From Belnapia sp. (GTDB lineage: Bacteria; Pseudomonadota; Alphaproteobacteria; Acetobacterales; Acetobacteraceae), in NCBI GenBank assembly GCA_028291445.1, contig JAQGIA010000002.1:1-5704 (forward strand): 5,704 nt of DNA, read 5' to 3'. The notes under the pieces are model-generated. The model was not told the DNA's origin, searched no databases, and saw only the letters and a list, made by a program, of their open reading frames with translations. A program made the translations under genes and the position numbers. Shown here in pieces: positions 1 to 5,704 of the stretch (the stretch's first letter is position 1; each line of letters begins with the position of its first letter).

Positions 1-2
1 TG

Positions 3-803
3 TGCGGCGCGCCGATCATCATGGCGACCCTGCTGGACACCCCAGCCGCCGAGCAGCGGCCGCTGCCGCGCCAGGTGCAGTTCGTCGTCGCCGGGGCGCC
101 GCCGCCGGAGGCGGTGCTGGGACGGATGCGGACGGCCGGCTTCGCCGTGCTGCATGTCTACGGCCTCACCGAATGCTACGGGCCGAGCGTGGTGAACGAA
201 TGGAACGGCGCCTGGGACGCGCGGCCGCCGGCCGAGCAGGCGAAGCTGATGGCCAGGCAGGGCGTGCGCTACCTGGCGCTGGAAGCGCTCGACGTCCGCG
301 ACCCCGTCACCCTGGCGCCGGTGCCCGCCGATGGCACGACCATGGGCGAGGTGATGATGCGCGGCAACGTGGTGATGAAAGGCTATTTCAAGGATTCGGC
401 GGCGACCGAGGCCGCCTTCGCCGGCGGCTGGTTCCACACCGGCGACCTCGCGGTGAAATACCCGGACGGCTACGTGCAGCTGCGCGACCGGTCGAAGGAC
501 ATCATCATCTCGGGCGGCGAGAACATCAGCTCCATCGAGGTGGAGGATGCGCTGTACAAGCACCCGGCAGTGGCGCTGGCGGCGGTGGTGGCGAAGCCGG
601 ACGCCAAGTGGGGCGAGGTGCCCTGCGCCTTCGTCGAGCTGAAACCGGGGGAAACGGCCACTGAGGCCGAGTTGATCGGCTTCGTCCGCCAGCATCTCGC
701 CGGCTACAAGGCGCCGAAGCAGGTGATATTCACGGAAGTGCCACGGACCAGCACCGGCAAGATCCAGAAGCACCTGCTGCGCCAGCAGGTCCGGCCTGTG
801 TAG
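3..803 (+). CDS. AMP-forming acyl-CoA synthetase, C-terminal part (5' truncated by window edge)
   Basis: This enzyme activates a carboxylic acid with ATP to an acyl-adenylate and transfers it to coenzyme A in the cytoplasm. The frame is open from the first bases, and residues before the internal ATG at 21 (CGAPII) already fit the family, so the gene begins outside the window; 266 residues are visible. Adenylation-domain motifs appear in order: HVYGLTECYGP (about residues 51-61), RGNVVMKGY (about 120-128), GWFHTGD (about 142-148), the hinge DRSKDIIISGGENIS (about 162-176), and PRTSTGKIQK near the end, whose Lys (codon 759-761) is the expected catalytic lysine of the mobile C-terminal domain. 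The C-terminus is complete and the motifs are intact, so the enzyme is probably active. The pattern resembles the medium/long-chain fatty acyl-CoA synthetase group often annotated simply as acyl-CoA synthetase; the acid cannot be read from this part. No functional link to the rut genes is evident. Confidence 0.93.
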   Translation, partial: CGAPIIMATLLDTPAAEQRPLPRQVQFVVAGAPPPEAVLGRMRTAGFAVLHVYGLTECYGPSVVNEWNGAWDARPPAEQAKLMARQGVRYLALEALDVRDPVTLAPVPADGTTMGEVMMRGNVVMKGYFKDSAATEAAFAGGWFHTGDLAVKYPDGYVQLRDRSKDIIISGGENISSIEVEDALYKHPAVALAAVVAKPDAKWGEVPCAFVELKPGETATEAELIGFVRQHLAGYKAPKQVIFTEVPRTSTGKIQKHLLRQQVRPV

Positions 804-935
804 CCACCGAGAATCGGGCAGCCCGGCAGGCCGGCAAGACTGGGTCGCAGTTTACATCTTCGGCTGCAACTGCCTGTCGGCGGCATCGCTTCTGGCTGCA
901 CCGGCGCGGTTCCGCGTCGCAACGGGAGATGTTCC

Positions 936-1267
936 ATGCCGCAGTTCGCCGCGACCATCAAGCACATCCAGGAAAGCGTGAAGGGCTTCACCATCGGCGC
1001 CGCCGTGAAGAACATCGAAGGCTGGGAAGCGACCCTGGAAACGCTCGACACCCCGGCACCAAGGGCGTCCTGCGCGACCTCGGCACGCTGAAGAAGCAGT
1101 CGTAGGCCGACAGCATCGATACTGATGCGGTGCAGAAGCTGATCGGCAAGCTGGGCAAGGAAACCGTCACCCTCGCCGGCAAGGCCGATTCCAAGAATGC
1201 CGACAAGGTGCGGAGCCTCGGCGAGGCACTCACCGGCATGGCCAGCGAGCGCAACCCGGACGCCTGA
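936..1267 (+). pseudogene. Degraded gene for a small hypothetical protein (about 110 aa), one frameshift plus one amber stop
   Basis: A GGGAG ribosome binding site (924-928) lies 7 nt before the ATG at 936, and the frame begins MPQFAATIKHIQESVKGF. After about 40 codons (near 1055) it runs into unrelated sequence and stops at TGA 1089-1091. One base later in phase, coding character resumes (GTKGVLRDLGTLKKQS), is interrupted by TAG at 1103-1105, and continues as ADSIDTDAVQKLIGKLGKE to TGA 1265-1267. Restoring one base around 1054-1056 (a G run shortened in the stretch ccccggcacc) and reading through TAG gives a continuous hydrophilic, Lys-rich, probably helical protein of about 110 residues with no signal peptide. 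I do not recognise the family. Two independent lesions make decay more likely than a single sequencing error. A 51-residue peptide from 936-1091 could still be made, but its tail is out-of-frame sequence. Confidence 0.72.
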
Positions 1268-1756
1268 CCCCGGGTCTGGTTGAGCAGCCCTTGGAGGCCG
1301 GATGCAGGCGGTGGCCGAGGGCTGCCCGGCGGACCTTTCCTGCGATGACCGACACTGTCGTCATGGCAGCAGAAGGTTCGGTTTGAAAGTCAGGGGTCCC
1401 GGATAGGTTGCTGGGGTTGCCGACCGGCTTGGGTGCAGGATATTCCGCCGGCATCGGGACGGCGGTACTGTCGGATGGCAGCATAAGCACGTCCGACCGA
1501 TGTCGTGCCGGTTTTGCGGGGTGGCAAGTCGCACCGAGGATTGCAGCCGAGACCGCACGCGGGGCCTGAGTGGCCAAGCCGTTGTTCTGGCGGCGTACAG
1601 GCCCGCCAGAACAACGGCCTGCTGCAATTTTGCGATTATCACATTAAACGTGTTGTTTCGATATACGGCTGAATATCCTTGCCAAGGCGGCCTGTGAGCC
1701 TACGGTCCCGCAGGCCGAACACCGGCGGGATTCAAGTCAGCAAAAGGAAGAACAGC
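1268..1756. other. Intergenic region without a convincing gene
   Basis: About 490 bases lie between the pseudogene and the DUF1330 start codon. Open frames exist on both strands (for example 1230-1577 and 1361-1642 on minus) but they lack good ribosome binding sites, overlap each other, and encode low-complexity Pro/Arg/Ala-rich translations without family character. The stretch holds the 16-bp inverted repeat at 1578-1618 and then an AT-rich segment at 1626-1676, markedly poorer in G+C than the rest of the window, which is the likely promoter area for the DUF1330 gene. I could not pick a -35/-10 pair with good spacing there. A weaker 6-bp dyad (GTCGGA 1470-1475 with TCCGAC 1492-1497) is also present. 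The region may be a decayed gene or old insertion remnant, but nothing in it is diagnostic. Confidence 0.6.
1578..1618. repeat. Perfect 16-bp inverted repeat with 9-nt loop
   Basis: The left arm GCCGTTGTTCTGGCGG (1578-1593) is the exact reverse complement of the right arm (1603-1618), separated by cgtacaggc. A transcript would form a very stable hairpin. It is not directly followed by a T run on either strand; the nearest is TTTT at 1628-1631, nine bases beyond on the plus strand. It is therefore at best an atypical intrinsic terminator. It stands just upstream of the AT-rich promoter-like stretch of the DUF1330 gene, so it could insulate that gene from upstream transcription. A palindromic repeat element or mobile-element remnant is an alternative. 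The symmetry is certain; the role is not. Confidence 0.85.
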
Positions 1757-2131
1757 ATGTCCTGCAGTTTTGGCCGGTTGGCGCTTCCGCTTTTGGCAGT
1801 TGGGTTCATAACGGCATGCGTGCGGGTCGCAGTAGCCGCCCCGGTCTATGTCGTCGACGAAGTTGAGGTCACCGATGCCCCTGTCTACCGGACCTATGTC
1901 GAACGGCAGGTGGCCGCCATCAAGGCAGCCGGTGGCCGGTTTGTCGTGCAGGGCGGCGCCTTGACGTCGATGTCGGGCGCGGCGCCGGCACCACGCGTCG
2001 TCATTTATATCTTCGAAAGCGCGGAGAAGCTCCAGGCGTGGCGCAATGGGCCGGAGCAGCAGGAACTGATCGCCATCCGCGACCGCTCAGCCCATTTCCG
2101 CTCATTCTCGGTGGAAGCGCTGCCGAACTGA
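1757..2131 (+). CDS. Exported DUF1330 domain protein
   Basis: This is a 124-residue protein with an N-terminal export signal and one DUF1330 domain, a small ferredoxin-like alpha/beta fold of unknown biochemical role related to the dimeric alpha-beta barrel proteins. ATG 1757 is preferred over the upstream in-frame TTG at 1679 because AGGAAG (1745-1750) sits 6 nt before it and a signal sequence follows at once (Arg7, then hydrophobic LALPLLAVGFITA). The domain runs from about residue 30 to the end: PVYVVDEVEVTD, VYRTYVERQVAAIKAAGGRF, VQGGA, then RVVIYIFES and the W-R-N-G-P-E segment typical of the family. The export route is ambiguous: ITAC at residues 18-21 fits a lipobox (lipidation at Cys21), while AVA ending at residue 27 could serve signal peptidase I. 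Most DUF1330 proteins are cytoplasmic and about 95 residues long, so the leader is notable. The 5' codons include ATA, GTA, CTT and TTT, uncommon in neighbouring genes, hinting at a different origin. It converges on the MFS gene, leaving 26 nt between them. Confidence 0.82.
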   Translation: MSCSFGRLALPLLAVGFITACVRVAVAAPVYVVDEVEVTDAPVYRTYVERQVAAIKAAGGRFVVQGGALTSMSGAAPAPRVVIYIFESAEKLQAWRNGPEQQELIAIRDRSAHFRSFSVEALPN

Positions 2132-2157
2132 AGCATCAGGGGGCCAGGGATGAGGCC

Positions 2158-3324
2158 TCAGCGCACTAGGATCAGCCGGGACAGCAATCCGCCTGTCCCG
2201 GCCAGGGCGATGACCACGGCCATCGGCAGCGCCGTCCCATCGTGCAGCGCGCCGACGATGGCGCCGGCGACCGCCCCGCCGCCGAATTGCAGCGTGCCGA
2301 TCAGCGCGCTGGCACTGCCCGCGGTGCGGCCCTGCAGGCCCATCGCCAGCGCCGAGGCGATCGGCATCACCATCCCGATGCTGGCGACATAGACGAACAG
2401 CGGCAGCGCCACGCCGATGAAGCTGCCGCTATTCGCCAGGATGGCCAGCGCCACTCCGGCGGTCGTCATCGACACCAGGCCGATGAGCAGCACCCGCTCC
2501 GGCGCCATGCGGGTCGACAGCCAGGCATTGAGCTGGGAGACGGCCATGATGCCCACCGCATTGGCACCGAAATAGAAGCCGTAATGCGCCGGCGGGATCT
2601 GGTGCAGTTCCATGAAGACGAAGGGCGAGCCGGCGATATAGGCGAACATGCCGGCCATCGGCAGCACGCCGGCCAGGGTCAGCCCCATGAATTGCCGGTT
2701 GCCCAGCATCCGCGCATAGACCAGCAGGATGCCGCCGAGGCTGTCGCGCCGGCGCCGCTCCGGTGTCAGGGTCTCCGGCAGGATACGGGTGACCACCGCC
2801 GCCAGCCCCGCCCCATAGACGGCCAGCGCCCAGAAAATCGCCCGCCAGCCGCCGAGGCCGAGCAGCAGGCTGCCGATGGAGGGCGCCAGGATGGGCGCCA
2901 GGGTCACCACCAGCATCAGCCGCGACATCAGCCGGATGGTCGCCGGCCCTTCCGAGATATCCCGCACGATGGCCCGCGCCATGACCATCCCGGCGCAGCC
3001 GCCGAGCCCCTGGATGAAGCGCCAGAGGGTGAACCAGCCGATATTGCCGGTCAGCGCGCAGCCGATCGAGCCCAGCACGAAGATCGCCAGCCCCACCAGC
3101 AGCGGCGGCCGCCGGCCGAAGCGGTCGGCGAGCGGGCCGAAGACGAGCTGGGCGATGGCCATGCCGGCGAAGAAGGTGGCGATCGTCGTCTGCACCGCCG
3201 CCGGATCGGTGACGAGGCCGGCGGTGATGGCGGGGAAGGCCGGCAGGTACATGTCGGTGGCCAGGGGGCCGAATGCCGACATGGCGGCGAGGATGGTGAC
3301 CAGAAGGGCGGAGACGCGCGGCAT
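2158..3324 (-). CDS. Bcr/CflA family MFS drug-resistance transporter
   Basis: This 388-residue inner-membrane protein is of usual length for the Bcr/CflA branch of the DHA1 major facilitator transporters, proton-driven exporters of drugs and small metabolites. About 12 hydrophobic segments can be seen. Family marks are FGPLATDMYLPAFP (residues 18-31, with the characteristic Asp24 in TM1), motif A GPLADRFGRRP (63-73) in the TM2-TM3 loop, the motif B-like WRFIQGLGG (101-109), motif C-like APILAPSIGSLL in TM5 (144-155), and a basic central loop ERRRRD (189-194). The start at 3324 is supported by GGAG on the minus strand (complement of 3332-3335), 7 nt upstream. It is divergent from rutA across 261 bp and may share its regulation. 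The substrate is unknown: this family is associated with resistance to bicyclomycin, chloramphenicol or sulfonamides and with amino-acid export, and it is not the NCS2 uracil permease (RutG) type usual in rut operons. Confidence 0.93.
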   Translation of the reverse strand: MPRVSALLVTILAAMSAFGPLATDMYLPAFPAITAGLVTDPAAVQTTIATFFAGMAIAQLVFGPLADRFGRRPPLLVGLAIFVLGSIGCALTGNIGWFTLWRFIQGLGGCAGMVMARAIVRDISEGPATIRLMSRLMLVVTLAPILAPSIGSLLLGLGGWRAIFWALAVYGAGLAAVVTRILPETLTPERRRRDSLGGILLVYARMLGNRQFMGLTLAGVLPMAGMFAYIAGSPFVFMELHQIPPAHYGFYFGANAVGIMAVSQLNAWLSTRMAPERVLLIGLVSMTTAGVALAILANSGSFIGVALPLFVYVASIGMVMPIASALAMGLQGRTAGSASALIGTLQFGGGAVAGAIVGALHDGTALPMAVVIALAGTGGLLSRLILVR

Positions 3325-3351
3325 TCAGAAGCTCCGGCAATGGCCGACCGG

Positions 3352-3379
3352 GTTATCATCTTTTGCTGCGGTGCACCAA
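3352..3379 (-). promoter_or_regulatory. Candidate sigma70-type promoter of the MFS transporter gene
   Basis: Reading the minus strand, TTGGTG (complement of 3374-3379) and GATAAC (complement of 3352-3357) are separated by 16 bp. They match the -35 and -10 consensus at three and four of six positions. Transcription would begin near 3345, giving a leader of about 20 nt that contains the GGAG ribosome binding site. Position and spacing are good, but the match is moderate and alphaproteobacterial promoters vary. Confidence 0.4.
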
Positions 3380-3390
3380 GACCAGGGTCT
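3379..3390. promoter_or_regulatory. Candidate operator, 5-bp dyad AGACC-AG-GGTCT
   Basis: A perfect inverted repeat, AGACC (3379-3383) and GGTCT (3386-3390), abuts the proposed -35 box of the transporter promoter, overlapping it by one base. A regulator bound here could block that promoter and might also act on rutA. The GACC/GGTC half-sites recall the E. coli RutR operator (GACCA..TGGTC), but the spacing is two bases shorter, so identity with a RutR site is only a suggestion. Short dyads arise by chance in GC-rich DNA. Confidence 0.3.
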
Positions 3391-3418
3391 GTCTGGAACC
3401 CGGGCCAGCATGGCTCCT

Positions 3419-3433
3419 CATTCTCGAAGAATG
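3419..3433. promoter_or_regulatory. Candidate operator, 15-bp dyad CATTCT-CGA-AGAATG
   Basis: Two perfect 6-bp arms flank a 3-bp centre in the middle of the divergent spacer between the transporter and rutA. The arms are comparatively AT-rich within very GC-rich DNA, which makes a chance match somewhat less likely than for a GC-only dyad. The size and symmetry suit a dimeric repressor or activator. No regulator gene lies in the window. A lone TGGTCA (3443-3448), resembling half of a RutR site, follows 9 bp downstream. Confidence 0.33.
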
Positions 3434-3585
3434 CCGGGTTTCTGGTCATTCCCCAAGGCGCCTGCCCGGGTGATCGGCGTTATCCGCCGGAGCAGTCGAA
3501 TTCGGCGGCAGCGGTGGCGGCTTCGGCCCTCCATCCCCGCCGCCCCAGCCGGTAGTCTCGCGCAACCGGATCTGGAGCGGGCTTC

Positions 3586-4664
<1,079 letters not shown>

Positions 4665-4665
<1 letters not shown>

Positions 4666-5336
4666 TGATCGAGGACGGGCTGACCGCGCGGCAGCTTTAT
4701 GCCGCACTGCAGGCAGCACCGCCGCGCCGGCGCTTCGGCTTCGGCCGCCGTGCGGCGCTGGTGAATGTCGACGTGCAATGCGCCTATACCCAGCCGGCGA
4801 CCTATCCGACCGCCTATGAGACGGACCCCGACCAGATCAGTCATATGAACCGGCTGGCGGCGCTGTGCCGGAGCCGCGCCTTTCCGGTGGTCTGGACCTA
4901 TGTCGCCTATCTGCCGAGCGGTGAGGATTGCGGCGTCTGGGGCACCCGCAGCGATACGCCGGACAGCCTGCAGAACATCAGGGAAGGCTCGCCGCGCGCC
5001 GCGCTCGACCCGCGGGTGGAACGCGCGCCGGGCGATATCGTCTTCAACAAGCGCATGGCCTCGGCCTTCTTCGAGACCAACCTGCGGTCGCTGCTGACCT
5101 TCCACCGCGTCGATACCGTCATCGTCGCCGGCGGCTCGACCTCGGGCTGCGTGCGGGCGACGGTGGTGGATGGGCTTTCCTGCGGCTTCCGGATGATCGT
5201 GCCGGAGGAGGCGGTGGCCGACCGGCACGAAAGCCCGCATTTCGCCAATCTCTACGACATGGCGGTGAAATACGCCGATGTCCTGCCGGTGGCCGAGGTG
5301 CTGGCCGGGATCGCCGGGATGTCCGGCGAGGGCTGA
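4665..5336 (+). CDS. Isochorismatase-fold amidohydrolase, N-carbamoylsarcosine amidase-like, in the rutB position
   Basis: This 223-residue cysteine hydrolase has the likely catalytic triad Asp36 (VNVDVQCAYTQP), Lys129 (VFNKRMASAF) and Cys162 (GGSTSGCVRATVVDG). By operon position it should take the RutB step: hydrolysing 3-ureidoacrylate, the RutA product, to aminoacrylate with release of carbamate, hence CO2 and ammonia. Its details resemble N-carbamoylsarcosine amidohydrolase more than E. coli RutB: RRAALVNVDVQCAYT at the start, F.KRMASAFFETNL around the lysine, SGCVRATVVDGLSCGFR around the cysteine, and the ending NLYDM..KYADV. Both families cleave a terminal carbamoyl group from nitrogen, so the chemistry fits either assignment. 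The ATG at 4665 overlaps the rutA stop by one base, and no strong ribosome binding site of its own is seen, which supports coupling. rutE follows after 57 nt. Alternatives are a true divergent RutB, or an enzyme for another ureido compound. Fold and triad are firm; substrate is inferred. Confidence 0.88.
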
Positions 5337-5393
5337 CCGCTGGCCTCGCCATCCGCGTCGCGGTAATGCCATCGCAGACCGACCAGGGAGACC

Positions 5394-5704
5394 ATGATGA
5401 TCGACCAAGCCGCCATCGAGACGCTGTTCCTTGCCGCCCGCACCCAGAACAAGTGGACCGACCAGCCGGTCTCCGAGGCCGAGCTGCGGCAGATCTACGA
5501 CATCCTGAAATTCGGCTCGACCTCGGCCAATTGCTCGCCGGCGCGCTTCGTCTTCGTCACCTCGAAGGAAGGCAAGGAGAAGCTGGCGCCGGCGCTGTCC
5601 TCGGGCAATCTGGCCAAGACGATGAGCGCGCCGGTCTGCGTCATCATCGGCACCGACATGGAATTCTACGAGAAGCTGCCGCAGCTTTTCCCGCATGCCG
5701 ATGC
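5394..5704 (+). CDS. rutE: Malonic semialdehyde reductase RutE, N-terminal part (3' truncated by window edge)
   Basis: RutE is a nitroreductase-fold flavoprotein that reduces malonic semialdehyde, the toxic end product of uracil breakdown by the Rut route, to 3-hydroxypropionate with a nicotinamide cofactor. The first 103 residues, about half of the usual near-196, are visible and closely follow E. coli Rut[12 protein letters not shown] (11-21), [15 protein letters not shown] (41-55), [20 protein letters not shown] (61-80) and [14 protein letters not shown] (90-103). Two ATG codons stand in tandem (5394 and 5397). AGGGAG at 5385-5390 is only 3 nt from the first but 6 nt from the second, so 5397 may be the start actually used. 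It follows the rutB-position gene by 57 nt with no terminator seen, consistent with one operon. The reading frame runs off the right edge. Confidence 0.93.
   Translation, partial: MMIDQAAIETLFLAARTQNKWTDQPVSEAELRQIYDILKFGSTSANCSPARFVFVTSKEGKEKLAPALSSGNLAKTMSAPVCVIIGTDMEFYEKLPQLFPHAD

Noticed and set aside
823..834. CCGGC-AG-GCCGG dyad just after the acyl-CoA synthetase stop, considered as a terminator
   Set aside because: A 2-nt loop is sterically poor, the arms are only 5 bp, and no T run follows.
847..873. GCAGTT/AACTGC inverted repeat between the acyl-CoA synthetase and the pseudogene
   Set aside because: Six-base arms with a 15-nt loop and no T tract are within chance expectation.
1230..1642. 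Overlapping minus-strand open frames in the gene-free region
   Set aside because: There is no clear ribosome binding site, no recognisable family, and several competing frames overlap; the 16-bp palindrome lies inside them.
1679..1756. Extension of the DUF1330 gene to the upstream TTG
   Set aside because: The extra 26 residues are basic and would bury the signal peptide, whereas ATG 1757 has a well-spaced AGGAAG and an immediate signal sequence.
2242..3555. 437-codon open frame on the plus strand opposite the MFS gene
   Set aside because: The translation is dominated by Arg, Gln, His and Asp repeats arising from the reverse of transmembrane codons; the minus-strand transporter is complete and convincing.

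Overview
The window is GC-rich, with strong G/C preference at third codon positions, dense Shine-Dalgarno-preceded genes and long antisense shadow ORFs. The gene families suggest an alphaproteobacterium, possibly of the Rhodospirillales type. That placement is inferred from composition and family resemblance; no marker gene is present to confirm it.

Layout from left to right. (1) Positions 3-803 (+) hold the C-terminal two thirds or so of an AMP-forming acyl-CoA synthetase, cut by the left edge. (2) Positions 936-1267 (+) hold the relic of a roughly 110-residue protein, broken by a one-base deletion and an in-frame amber stop. (3) Positions 1268-1756 contain no convincing gene. They do hold a perfect 16-bp inverted repeat and a short AT-rich stretch before the next gene. 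(4) Positions 1757-2131 (+) encode a small exported DUF1330 protein. (5) Positions 2158-3324 (-), convergent with the DUF1330 gene, encode a complete Bcr/CflA-type MFS transporter. (6) Positions 3325-3585 are a divergent regulatory spacer with a plausible promoter for the transporter and two short dyad symmetries that could be operators. (7) Positions 3586 to the right edge (+) hold a pyrimidine-degradation operon: rutA, an isochorismatase-fold amidohydrolase in the rutB position, and the start of rutE.

The last three genes are the functional core. RutA opens the uracil ring with reduced FMN and O2 to give 3-ureidoacrylate. The second enzyme is placed to remove the carbamoyl group, releasing ammonia and CO2. 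RutE reduces the toxic end product malonic semialdehyde to 3-hydroxypropionate. RutC, RutD, the flavin reductase RutF and a uracil permease are not between these genes and, if present, lie beyond the right edge. The most interesting point is that the rutB-position protein looks closer to N-carbamoylsarcosine amidohydrolase than to E. coli RutB, which suggests substitution by another branch of the same fold. I saw no CRISPR array, intact insertion sequence, tRNA or rRNA.
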